Shown here in pieces: positions 1-9,821 of a stretch of DNA of 21,408 nucleotides. A program made the translations under genes and the position numbers. The notes under the pieces were generated by a model. It was not told the origin of the DNA, did not search any database, and was given only the letters and a program-made list of their open reading frames with translations. The first letter of the stretch is position 1, and each line of letters starts with the position of its first letter. The stretch is taken from NCBI GenBank assembly GCA_023388355.1, contig JAEWGI010000043.1, positions 1-21,408 of the forward strand. Reading direction: 5' to 3'. Source of the DNA: Pseudomonadota bacterium (GTDB taxonomy: Bacteria > Pseudomonadota > Gammaproteobacteria > Xanthomonadales > Xanthomonadaceae).

Positions 1-2956
<2,956 letters not shown>

Positions 2957-3036
2957 CGTTGGTCAGGTGGAAGGTGGCGTGGGCGTCTAGGCCGGTACGC
3001 AGGGGAAACATGCCCGGCGGCGCATCCACGACCCCG

Positions 3037-3065
3037 AATAAATCACAAATTGTGCGGCGCGGCAA
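3037..3065 (-). promoter_or_regulatory. Candidate gltB promoter with a palindrome in the spacer
   Basis: On the minus strand TTGCCG (3060-3065) and TTTATT (3037-3042) are separated by 17 bp, each matching 4 of 6 consensus bases. They lie in an unusually AT-rich patch in the 165-bp gap upstream of gltB, giving a leader of about 75 nt. The spacer contains the perfect inverted repeat CACAAATTGTG (3044-3054), a possible operator. This is sequence inference only. Confidence 0.35.
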
Positions 3066-3121
3066 TAACGCATCCGGGTTGGTTGCCGATGCAAGCAAAA
3101 TGCGGCCAAAACCCGGGGGTT

Positions 3122-3682
3122 TCAGCGGATCCGGGCGCCCGTTGCCGCATCGCGCAGGGTGCTCGGCTGACCCAGTCCGGAGGTTTCTCCGGCAACCACC
3201 AGGTCGACGCCGTCGACGATGGCCGGATCGAGGGCGGCGCGGGTCGCCGGCGCCGGATCGCCCGCGCGGTTGGCGCTGGTGGACACCAGCGGGCCGTCCC
3301 AGGCCCGACACAGCGCGACCACCACCGGGTGCGCGCTGACCCGCACCGCAACCGTGTCGTGCGCGCCGCGGATCCAGGCCGGCACGCGCGCCGTGGTCGG
3401 CACCAGCCAGGTGTTGGGACCGGGCCAGCTGGCCCGCACCGCCTCGCGCCGGGATGCGTCGAGCGCGGCCCAGTCCAGCAGTCCGTCGAACTGCGGGGGC
3501 GTTGCCGCCACCAGGATCAGGCCCTTGTCGGGCGTGCGCTGCTTGAGCGCGAGCAGGCGCGTCACCGCGGCTTCGGAGAATGGATCGCAGCCCAGGCCCC
3601 ATACGCCCTCGGTGGGGTAGGCAAGCAGGCCGCCGCGGCGCAGGACGGCCGCGGCGCGGTCGATGTCGTCGCAGTCGCGCAT
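3122..3682 (-). CDS. tsaC: L-threonylcarbamoyladenylate synthase (YrdC/Sua5 family)
   Basis: TsaC condenses threonine, bicarbonate and ATP into threonylcarbamoyl-AMP, the donor for the t6A37 modification of ANN-decoding tRNAs. The 186-aa product is close to the 190 aa of E. coli TsaC and is a single YrdC domain. The nucleotide-binding features are visible: AYPTEGVWGLGCDPF near 21-35, KQR at 47-49 and STSAN at 134-138. There is no C-terminal Sua5 domain, so it is the short TsaC form. It lies downstream of topA (113-bp gap), as tsaC follows yrdD in E. coli. The start is ATG 3682. No Shine-Dalgarno precedes it, and a TAAGCT -10-like box ends only 6 nt before the ATG, so the transcript may be leaderless. 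Confidence 0.95.
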   Translation of the reverse strand: MRDCDDIDRAAAVLRRGGLLAYPTEGVWGLGCDPFSEAAVTRLLALKQRTPDKGLILVAATPPQFDGLLDWAALDASRREAVRASWPGPNTWLVPTTARVPAWIRGAHDTVAVRVSAHPVVVALCRAWDGPLVSTSANRAGDPAPATRAALDPAIVDGVDLVVAGETSGLGQPSTLRDAATGARIR

Positions 3683-3688
3683 CGCGCC

Positions 3689-3694
3689 AGCTTA
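3689..3694 (-). promoter_or_regulatory. Possible -10 box of a leaderless tsaC transcript
   Basis: TAAGCT on the minus strand is followed by GGCGCG and then the tsaC ATG, which puts the expected +1 on the start codon. The box is a weak consensus match and no -35 is recognisable. The same spacing occurs at 19386-19391 before the acyltransferase gene. Confidence 0.3.
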
Positions 3695-3795
3695 GCGAAA
3701 CCCGCGGCCGCCGCTTGACCGGACATGCGTCTGTCGAAGGCCGCGGGACCGACGGGCAGGAGCGGGTTGTCCGCACCTTCCCCGCAATGGCGCGC

Positions 3796-6318
3796 TCAGA
3801 ACGGTGCGCTGTCGGACTTCTTCACCACCCGCTTCTTGCCCGGCTCGAAGCGGGCCGCGGTCACCAGCGGCCGTGCCGGCTCCAGGTCGCCCGACAGCGG
3901 GCGCCTGGCCTTCTTCACCGCCTTCTTGGCGGGCGCCTTGCGGGCGGTCTTCTTCGCGGCGGCCTTTTTCGCCGGCGCCTTCTTCGCGGCAACCTTCTTC
4001 GCCGCCTTCTTCGCGCCGAAGCCGCGTCGCGCCGGCTTGCCGGTCTCCTCGAGCAGGCGCGTCGCCTCCTCCAGGGTCAGAGACGCCGGCTCGCGGTCCT
4101 TGGGAATCTTGCCGTTGAGGCGGCCATCGCTCAGGTACGGCCCGTAGCGGCCGTTGAGCACCTGGATGTCGCTGCCGGCGAATTCCTTGATCACCCGGTT
4201 GCGCGCGATCTCCTCCTTTTCCTCGATCAGGAACACCGCCCGCTCCAGCGCGATCTTGTACGGATCGTCCTCGGGCTTGAGCGAGGCATAGGTGTCGCCG
4301 CGGCGCGCGAACGGCCCGAAGCGGCCGATGCCCACGCTGACGTCCTCGCCCTTGTCCTGGCCCAACACGCGCGGCAGCAGGAACAGCTCCAGCGCTTCTT
4401 CGAGGCTGATCGAATAGATGCTCTGGCCCGGGCGCAGCGAGGCGAAGCGCGGCTTCTCCTCGTCCTCGACCGTGCCGATCTGCACCAGCGGCCCGAACTT
4501 GCCGATCCGCGCGCTGACCTGGCGGCCGCTCTTCGGATCCTCGCCCAGCACCCGGATGCTGCCCGAGTCGGTCTTGTCGAGGGTGGCCTTCTTGTCGTCC
4601 ACCTGTTCCTTGAACGGGCCCCAGAACTTCTCCATCAGCGGCACCCACTCCTCCTCGCCGCGGCTCACCGCATCGAGCTCGTCCTCGAGCCTGGCGGTGA
4701 AGTCGTAGTCGACGTACTTGCTGAAGTGGTTGCTGAGGAACTTCGACACCGCCCGGCCCACGTCGGTGGGCTTGAACGCGCGCCCATCGAGCACCGTGTA
4801 CTGCTTGCCCAGCAGGGTCTGGATGATCGAGGCGTACGTGGAGGGACGGCCGATGCCGTATTCCTCCAGCGCCTTGACCAGCGAGGCTTCGGTGAAGCGC
4901 GGCGGCGGTTGGGTGAAGTGCTGGTCGGCCTGGACGCGATCGAGCGGGATGCGGTCGCCGAGCTTCATCGCCGGCAGCTTGCGGCCCTCGTCCTCGTCTT
5001 CCTTGCCCTTGCTGTCCTTGCCTTCCTCGTACACGGCCAGGAAGCCGGGCACGACCACGGTGGTGCCCGAGGCGCGGAAGCCGTGCTCGGCGCCGGCGGC
5101 CAGGTCGACGGTCACGGTGTTGAGCGTAGCCGGGATCATCTGCGAGGCGACGGCGCGCTTCCACACCAGTTCATAGAGCCGGCGCTCGTCGTCGCTGAGG
5201 AAGCGCGCCACCGAGGCCGGCGTGCGCAGCGCCGAAGTCGGACGCACCGCTTCGTGCGCTTCCTGCGCGTTCTTGGACTTGGTCTGGTAGACGTTGGGCT
5301 TGTCGGGCACCGAGGCGGTGCCGAAATCGCGCGCGATCACGTCGCGGATCTCGCCCAGCGCCTCGACCGACAGGCTCACCGAGTCGGTACGCATGTAGCT
5401 GATCAGGCCCACCGTGCCCTCGTCGCCGAGGTTCACGCCTTCGTACAGCTTCTGCGCGACCTGCATGGTCCGGCGCGTGGTGAAGCCGAGCTTGCGCGAG
5501 GCCTCCTGCTGCAGGGTGGAAGTGGTGAACGGCGGCGACGGCCGGCGCTTGCGCTCCTTGCTGGCCACGTCGGTGACGTGCAGCGAGCCCTGCGCGGCGG
5601 CGGCGATGCGCGAGCGCGCGTCCTCGGCGGTCTCGCCGTCGGTGATCGTGAACTGCTCGACCTTCTGCCCGTCGAGCCTGACCAGCCGGGCGCTGAAGGG
5701 CTGGGAGGGATGCGCGCAGGCGGCCTCGATGGTCCAGTACTCGCGCGCCTTGAACGCCTCGATCTCCTCCTCGCGCTCGACGATCATGCGCAGCGCCGGC
5801 GACTGCACCCGGCCGGCGGAGAGCCCGGCCTTGATCTTGCGCCACAGCACCGGCGAGAGATTGAAGCCGACCAGGTAGTCGAGCGCACGGCGCGCCTGCT
5901 GGGCGTCGACCAGTTCGTCGGCAATGCCGCGCGGCTGGCCCATCGCTTCCTTGATCGCGCGCGGCGTGATTTCGGTGAACACCACCCGCTGCAGCTCCTT
6001 GCCTTCGAGCAGGCCGCGCTCGCGCAGGATCTCGGCGATGTGCCAGCTGATCGCCTCGCCCTCGCGGTCCGGGTCGGTCGCCAGCCAGATGCCGTCGGCC
6101 GCCTTCGCCGCCTTGGCGATCGCCTCGACGTGCTTCTCGTTCTTGTCGATCAGCTCGTAGCGCATGGCGAAGCCGTTGTCCGGGTCGACCGCGCCTTCCT
6201 TCGGCACCAGGTCGCGGACGTGGCCGTACGAGGCCAGGACCTGGAAGTCCTTGCCGAGGTACTTGTTGATCGTCTTGGCCTTGGCGGGCGACTCGACGAT
6301 GAGGAGGTGCTTGGGCAT
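3796..6318 (-). CDS. topA: DNA topoisomerase I (type IA) with Lys/Ala-rich tail
   Basis: TopA relaxes negative supercoils by transient single-strand cleavage. The product is 840 aa from ATG 6318 (MPKHLLIVESPAKAKTI, the conserved N-terminus). An open stretch back to 6375 lacks homology-like sequence and carries leader hairpins, so it is excluded. The Toprim domain covers about 3-125, with Glu9 and the TDPDREGEA motif (Asp82, Asp84). The catalytic Tyr308 lies in ISYMRTDS. Three C-terminal topoisomerase repeats are recognisable by IGKFGPL, IGRFGPF and NGRYGPY. There is no zinc ribbon: only one cysteine (Cys201) occurs in the whole protein. Residues 769-806 are an AKKAAKK/APAKK histone-H1-like tail, likely for nonspecific DNA binding (inference). 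It lies between the RDD gene and tsaC, with its own upstream promoter candidate. Confidence 0.97.
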   Translation of the reverse strand: MPKHLLIVESPAKAKTINKYLGKDFQVLASYGHVRDLVPKEGAVDPDNGFAMRYELIDKNEKHVEAIAKAAKAADGIWLATDPDREGEAISWHIAEILRERGLLEGKELQRVVFTEITPRAIKEAMGQPRGIADELVDAQQARRALDYLVGFNLSPVLWRKIKAGLSAGRVQSPALRMIVEREEEIEAFKAREYWTIEAACAHPSQPFSARLVRLDGQKVEQFTITDGETAEDARSRIAAAAQGSLHVTDVASKERKRRPSPPFTTSTLQQEASRKLGFTTRRTMQVAQKLYEGVNLGDEGTVGLISYMRTDSVSLSVEALGEIRDVIARDFGTASVPDKPNVYQTKSKNAQEAHEAVRPTSALRTPASVARFLSDDERRLYELVWKRAVASQMIPATLNTVTVDLAAGAEHGFRASGTTVVVPGFLAVYEEGKDSKGKEDEDEGRKLPAMKLGDRIPLDRVQADQHFTQPPPRFTEASLVKALEEYGIGRPSTYASIIQTLLGKQYTVLDGRAFKPTDVGRAVSKFLSNHFSKYVDYDFTARLEDELDAVSRGEEEWVPLMEKFWGPFKEQVDDKKATLDKTDSGSIRVLGEDPKSGRQVSARIGKFGPLVQIGTVEDEEKPRFASLRPGQSIYSISLEEALELFLLPRVLGQDKGEDVSVGIGRFGPFARRGDTYASLKPEDDPYKIALERAVFLIEEKEEIARNRVIKEFAGSDIQVLNGRYGPYLSDGRLNGKIPKDREPASLTLEEATRLLEETGKPARRGFGAKKAAKKVAAKKAPAKKAAAKKTARKAPAKKAVKKARRPLSGDLEPARPLVTAARFEPGKKRVVKKSDSAPF

Positions 6319-6332
6319 CTGGGATGGTTCCT

Positions 6333-6353
6333 GGCGCCGCATCCGGCGGCGCC
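6333..6353 (-). other. GC hairpin next to the topA ribosome-binding site
   Basis: GGCGCCGC and GCGGCGCC form a perfect 8-bp stem with a 5-nt loop (6341-6345). On the transcript the stem ends right before AGGAA, the likely Shine-Dalgarno, which is 9 nt from the topA ATG. It could limit ribosome access, but no experiment is implied. Confidence 0.45.
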
Positions 6354-6378
6354 ATTCGAGGGTTCGGAAGAACACGAC

Positions 6379-6398
6379 GCCCGGGCGGGAACCCGGGC
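6379..6398 (-). other. Second hairpin in the topA leader
   Basis: GCCCGGG and CCCGGGC form a perfect 7-bp stem around a 6-nt loop (6386-6391). It lies between the promoter candidate and the hairpin at 6333-6353. No U tract follows, so it is not a typical terminator. Confidence 0.4.
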
Positions 6399-6429
6399 GC
6401 GCTGGATGCGCCGGTCGGGGCCGGCGCTA

Positions 6430-6465
6430 TTTATAGTGGAATCATGGCCCATGCGGCCGTGTCAA
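6430..6465 (-). promoter_or_regulatory. Candidate topA promoter elements
   Basis: A perfect TTGACA (6460-6465) and a strong -10-like TATAAA (6430-6435) lie in the 181-bp gap upstream of topA. They are 24 bp apart, too far for one ordinary sigma70 promoter. Either TATAAA works with a poor -35, or TTGACA belongs to an overlapping promoter. A start near 6423 would give a leader of about 105 nt containing both hairpins. Confidence 0.45.
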
Positions 6466-6499
6466 GCACGGACCGCCCGGAACCGGGGGGCGGGGCGGG

Positions 6500-7426
6500 T
6501 CAGCGGGCGGTCATGCCGGGAATTGCGATCGCGGCCACGATTGCGACCAGGAACAGGGCCAGCAGGCCCAAGCCCAGCACCAGGATCACCCAGGTGACCA
6601 CGCCCAGCTCCCGCCGCTGCAGGTCGGGGCGGTCGGTGAAGGCCCACCTGTCGACCACCAGGGTGTCGCAGATCATGTCGTGCAGGGCCTGCTTGCGCTC
6701 GGTCAGCCCGGTGGTCAGGGCCGACGCCAGGCCGCCGACGCCGAAACTCAGCACCACGGTCAGGAAATAGGCGGCGTAGCGGCCGAACGCGCGCCAGAAG
6801 CTGATCCGCTCGCCCGAGCCGCGGGTGACCTTGATTCCCACCGCCATCTTGCCCAGCGAGGCCTGGCTGGCGGAGGAGTGCATCCAGGAGAAATACAGCA
6901 GCGGGACCAGCACCGAGATGCCGTAGGACAGCAGCATCAGGCCGATCGAGCCGCCTAGCGACAGCAGTTCGCTGCCCATGCCGACCCCGGCGAGGATGAA
7001 CAGCGGGATCTGGATCGCCCACGAGGCCACGCCTGCCACCAGGCCGTCGATGACCATGGCCGCGAAGCGCTTCCAGAAGCCGGCCTGGACCACTTCGCCG
7101 CCCGACACCACGGCCGCGTCGGTCGAGACCACCGCGCGCGGCGGGGCGTAGGGCGAGGCCGGCTCGGCCGTCGCTGCCGCGAAGCCGGCGCCGGCACCGG
7201 CAGGCGCGGCAACCAGGTCCGGGCTTCCGGCGGTCGCGGGCGCGCGGTCGTCGGCCTGGGCGAGTTCGGCCGCGAACTCGCGCATCGGCCGCCATTCGGC
7301 CATGCCGTCGCGCCAGATCAGCGCGTCCCAGTCCAGGCGCCGTTCCAGGCGCAGGCGCACCAGTTCGGTTGCGTCCACCGGGCCCTGGCGGGCATGGTCG
7401 CGATCGGCGTAGTACCACATCGTCAT
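6500..7426 (-). CDS. Membrane protein with N-terminal GYF_2 and RDD domains
   Basis: The product is 308 aa. Residues 3-55 (MWYYADRDHARQGPV ... IWRDGMAEWRPM) form a GYF_2 domain, a small module thought to bind proline-rich peptides. An Ala/Pro linker covers about 60-110. The RDD domain spans about 115-262: FWKRFAAMVIDG opens it, hydrophobic helices lie near 124-148, 158-180 and 217-240, and LGKMAVGIKV is the typical loop. A last helix (about 276-303) ends AIVAAIAIPGMTAR and resembles a type IV pilin helix. ATG 7426 is chosen because AAGGGGAGA ends 4 nt before it; ATG 7420 is possible. The upstream neighbour encodes a pilin-like protein with a Pro-rich tail, a conceivable GYF ligand (inference). 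The molecular function is unknown. Confidence 0.88.
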   Translation of the reverse strand: MTMWYYADRDHARQGPVDATELVRLRLERRLDWDALIWRDGMAEWRPMREFAAELAQADDRAPATAGSPDLVAAPAGAGAGFAAATAEPASPYAPPRAVVSTDAAVVSGGEVVQAGFWKRFAAMVIDGLVAGVASWAIQIPLFILAGVGMGSELLSLGGSIGLMLLSYGISVLVPLLYFSWMHSSASQASLGKMAVGIKVTRGSGERISFWRAFGRYAAYFLTVVLSFGVGGLASALTTGLTERKQALHDMICDTLVVDRWAFTDRPDLQRRELGVVTWVILVLGLGLLALFLVAIVAAIAIPGMTAR

Positions 7427-7455
7427 ATCGTCTCCCCTTGTTTTTTGCGTATCGG

Positions 7456-7474
7456 GCGCCGCTCCCCGCGGCGC
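7456..7474 (-). other. Hairpin between the pilin-like gene and the RDD gene
   Basis: GCGCCGC and GCGGCGC form a 7-bp stem with a 5-nt loop, starting 4 nt after the pilin-like stop codon. In the minus direction an A-rich, not U-rich, stretch follows, so it is at best a weak terminator or processing site. Confidence 0.3.
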
Positions 7475-7478
7475 GGTG

Positions 7479-8000
7479 TCAGCCGCGGCAGTGCGCGGGC
7501 AGGTAGCGGTCCTCGATCTCGGCGCTGCAGCGCCACTGTCCGGCCGCGGCCTCGTACTCGAGCCACAGCCGGTGTCCGTCCAGTTTCTCGTTGCGCTCGT
7601 CCTGCAGCAGCAGCCCGATCGCGCACACGCCCGCGTCGCTTTCGCCCAGCTCGATGCCGGCGTGGGTGGCACCGGCATAGGCCTCGACCGGGCCGAAGCC
7701 CGGATCGTCGTTGTCCGGGCAGCGGTCGTGGCTGGCGACGAAGGCCACCACCTGCGGCTGCAGCGGCGCGGCCGCCGCCAGTGCCTGGGCCACCTGCGAG
7801 CGGCCCAGGTAGTCCTGGTAGGCGGGCAGCGCGATCGCGACCAGGATCGCCACCACCGGCACCGCCAGCGCCACCGCGACCACGGCCGCGATCAGGCAGC
7901 CGCGCAGGCGCGGGTTGTCCGGCGGCGGGGGGCGGGCGGGGGCAGGGGCGCGCGGCGGCAGGGGCGGCGGCGGGCCGGAGCCCGGGCTGGTCTGGTTCAA
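7479..8000 (-). CDS. Pilin-like protein with proline-rich N-terminal tail
   Basis: The product is 173 aa. Residues 8-33 are a disordered Pro/Ala/Arg-rich tail. Residues 35-60 are a hydrophobic helix whose end, AILVAIALPAYQDYLGRSQV, is nearly identical to the type IV pilin alpha-1 core. The C-terminus (QWRCSAEIEDRYLPAHCRG) resembles the pilin disulfide loop, with Cys158 and Cys171; Cys94 and Cys126 may form a second pair. No G|FTLIE prepilin-peptidase site is visible and the usual Glu5 is missing, so it is probably an anchored pilin-fold protein rather than a pilus subunit (inference). The start is a TTG at 8000; I see no better in-frame start and no clear Shine-Dalgarno, so the N-terminus is the least certain part. 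It lies between smg and the RDD gene. Confidence 0.78.
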   Translation of the reverse strand: MNQTSPGSGPPPPLPPRAPAPARPPPPDNPRLRGCLIAAVVAVALAVPVVAILVAIALPAYQDYLGRSQVAQALAAAAPLQPQVVAFVASHDRCPDNDDPGFGPVEAYAGATHAGIELGESDAGVCAIGLLLQDERNEKLDGHRLWLEYEAAAGQWRCSAEIEDRYLPAHCRG

Positions 8001-8096
8001 GGAGCAGGTCCGTTGCAGGGAGTGGGGAAAGGCGCGGCCGGTCGGACCCGCGCGGCGCGGCCGCTGCCGCGCGGTGGGACGGTCAGCAGGCCACGC

Positions 8097-8570
8097 TCAG
8101 TGCACCGGCTCGGGCTCGTCGGCGAACATCTGGGTTTCCATCCAGGCGTAGGCGGCCTCGCTGCCGGGCTGGTTGAACAGCACCATCAGCACCACCCACT
8201 TGAGGTCGTCCAGGTCCAGTTCGTCCTGGTCCAGGGCCATGGCCCGGTCCAGCACCAGCTCGCGCTGGTGGGCGTCGAGGATGCCGTGCTGCTCCAGGAA
8301 CAGCAGGAAGCCGCGGCATTCGACGTCCAGCTTGTCCAGCTCGGGGCCGAAATAGACCCGGGTCGGGCCGTCGCTGCGGGCGACGCCGGCCTGCGGGCGC
8401 TGGTCGGCCAGGGCGTCGAGCCAGTCGAAGGCCTTGCTGATTTCCGCCGGGCTGAAACCGGCCTGGAGCAGGCCGTTCTGGAGCGAGTCGCGGTCGCGGA
8501 CGAGGTCCGCGTCTTCACTGAAATAGTGTTCGAACAGGTAGAGCAGGACGTCAAGGATGCTCTCTTTCAT
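8097..8570 (-). CDS. smg: Smg family protein (DUF494)
   Basis: The product is 157 aa, the same length as E. coli Smg. It begins [17 protein letters not shown] and contains the acidic helical segments typical of DUF494, including [15 protein letters not shown] and [24 protein letters not shown] 8570 is preceded directly by a GGGGGGAA run. The gene begins 32 nt after dprA ends. The dprA-smg pairing is conserved across gammaproteobacteria, which supports the call. The biochemical role is not established; association with DNA processing or with the neighbouring topA/tsaC genes is only contextual. No membrane segment or signal peptide is seen. Confidence 0.94.
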   Translation of the reverse strand: MKESILDVLLYLFEHYFSEDADLVRDRDSLQNGLLQAGFSPAEISKAFDWLDALADQRPQAGVARSDGPTRVYFGPELDKLDVECRGFLLFLEQHGILDAHQRELVLDRAMALDQDELDLDDLKWVVLMVLFNQPGSEAAYAWMETQMFADEPEPVH

Positions 8571-8602
8571 TTCCCCCCGGCCTGCGCCCGTGGCGCGCTG
8601 TG

Positions 8603-9730
8603 TCAGGACTTTCGCGCATACCGGCCGTGCGCATGGACAACCCGGCCATCCAGCTCCATGAGCAGCAGCATGGACGAGGCTTCCGCGGTCGTCAATCCGG
8701 TGCGTTCGAGCAACTGATCCATAGGGCTTGGGTCGTGGCCGATGGCCGACCACAAGCGCTGGTAGTCCGGATCGGGCGGCGGCGAGTCGCCGGCGGTACC
8801 CGCGCAGGCGCGTCCGGTCTCCGTGATGGGGGCCCGGAGGCGGCTTCGCAAGGCCTCGGCCAGTGACCGGGCCACGGGCGCCAGGGCCGCGACCACTTCG
8901 TCGGCGTCCTCGACCAGGCTGGCGCCGTCGCGGATCAGGCGGTGGCAGCCGCGCGCCATCGGGTTGCGGATCGAGCCGGGCACGGCGAAGACCTCGCGCC
9001 CGGCATCGGCCGCCAGCCGCGCGGTGATCAGGGCCCCGGAGCGCTGCGCGGCTTCGATCACCAGGGTGCCGAGCGAGAGTCCGGCGATGATCCGGTTGCG
9101 GGCCGGGAAGTGTTCGCGCCGCGCGCCGGTGCCCGGCGGGTGCTCGCTGACCGCCACGCCGTGCTCGGCCACATCGCGCAGCAGGTGGGCGTTGGACCGC
9201 GGGTAGGGCCGGTCAAGGCCGCTGCCGAGCACGGCGATGGTGGTGCCGCCGGCGTCCAGGGCGGCGGCGTGGGCCACCGTGTCGATGCCCGCGGCCAGGC
9301 CGCTGCACACGCCCAGGCCGGCGCGCACCAGCGCCCGGGCGAAGCTCCTGGCGTGGTCGCCGCCGCCGGCGGTTGGCGCACGGGTCCCCACCACCGCCAC
9401 CGAGGGATGCCACAGCAGGTCGACGTCGCCGGCCGCGAACAGGGCCAGCGGCGGACTCGGCATCCGGCGCAGCAGGGCGGGGTAGTCGGGATCGTGCCAG
9501 CCGAGCAGGCGCTGGCCCGGTGCGGCCAGCCAGTCGCGCACCTCCGGCGGCACCCGGGCCGTCTTCAGCCCCCGTGCCTGGGCGGCATCCAGCCCCGCCT
9601 CGCGCCACAGCGCGGCGTCCGCGGCCAGCGCCCGGGCGGGCGTGCCGCAGCGTTCCAGCAGGCGCCGTCGCGGCGCGGAGGCGCCGCCGGCCGCGATCAG
9701 CCGCAGCAGGGCGATGTCGTCGTCGGTCAT
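8603..9730 (-). CDS. dprA: DNA-processing protein A
   Basis: DprA binds incoming single-stranded DNA and loads RecA during natural transformation. From ATG 9730 the product is 375 aa. Residues 1-100 are a SAM-like helical region. The Rossmann core shows [10 protein letters not shown] (111-120), [12 protein letters not shown] (143-154), [12 protein letters not shown] (169-180), [12 protein letters not shown] (208-219) and [13 protein letters not shown] (232-244). Residues about 322-371 look like the DprA winged helix. ATG 9751 and GTG 9787 are alternative in-frame starts; the GTG would translate through a perfect hairpin, so it is disfavoured. No Shine-Dalgarno precedes ATG 9730. The LysM gene upstream and smg downstream match conserved gene order. 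The gene appears intact. Confidence 0.96.
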   Translation of the reverse strand: MTDDDIALLRLIAAGGASAPRRRLLERCGTPARALAADAALWREAGLDAAQARGLKTARVPPEVRDWLAAPGQRLLGWHDPDYPALLRRMPSPPLALFAAGDVDLLWHPSVAVVGTRAPTAGGGDHARSFARALVRAGLGVCSGLAAGIDTVAHAAALDAGGTTIAVLGSGLDRPYPRSNAHLLRDVAEHGVAVSEHPPGTGARREHFPARNRIIAGLSLGTLVIEAAQRSGALITARLAADAGREVFAVPGSIRNPMARGCHRLIRDGASLVEDADEVVAALAPVARSLAEALRSRLRAPITETGRACAGTAGDSPPPDPDYQRLWSAIGHDPSPMDQLLERTGLTTAEASSMLLLMELDGRVVHAHGRYARKS

Positions 9731-9754
9731 GCCGCGCAGGATGGCGCGCATGTG

Positions 9755-9780
9755 CCAGCGGCGCCCGAAGGCGCCGCTGG
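9755..9780 (-). other. Perfect 11-bp hairpin with cUUCGg tetraloop upstream of dprA
   Basis: On the minus strand CCAGCGGCGCC and GGCGCCGCTGG enclose TTCG, giving the extra-stable C(UUCG)G tetraloop only in the minus-strand RNA. It lies 41 nt after the LysM stop and 24 nt before the dprA ATG. No U tract follows. It may be a U-less terminator or a 5' stabilising stem: a TACAGT box (9786-9791) would start transcription close to its first base. Confidence 0.6.
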
Positions 9781-9785
9781 CGGTC

Positions 9786-9791
9786 ACTGTA
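9786..9791 (-). promoter_or_regulatory. Possible dprA -10 box
   Basis: TACAGT matches 4 of 6 consensus bases and no -35 is recognisable. A start near 9779 would put the hairpin at 9755-9780 at the very 5' end of the dprA mRNA. This is weak evidence. Confidence 0.22.
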
Positions 9792-9821
9792 GGAAAACCC
9801 CGCGCCGCGCGCGGAGCGCAC

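Noticed and set aside
6319..6375. N-terminal extension of TopA from ATG 6375
   Set aside because: The family N-terminus MPKHLLIVESPAKA starts at 6318 with a ribosome site, and the extension covers a leader hairpin.
3580..6597. 1005-codon open frame on the plus strand
   Set aside because: Antisense shadow of topA, whose minus-strand frame has all catalytic motifs.
9731..9787. GTG start of dprA at 9787
   Set aside because: It would translate a perfect UUCG hairpin and lacks a ribosome site; ATG 9730 gives a family-like length. ATG 9751 stays possible.
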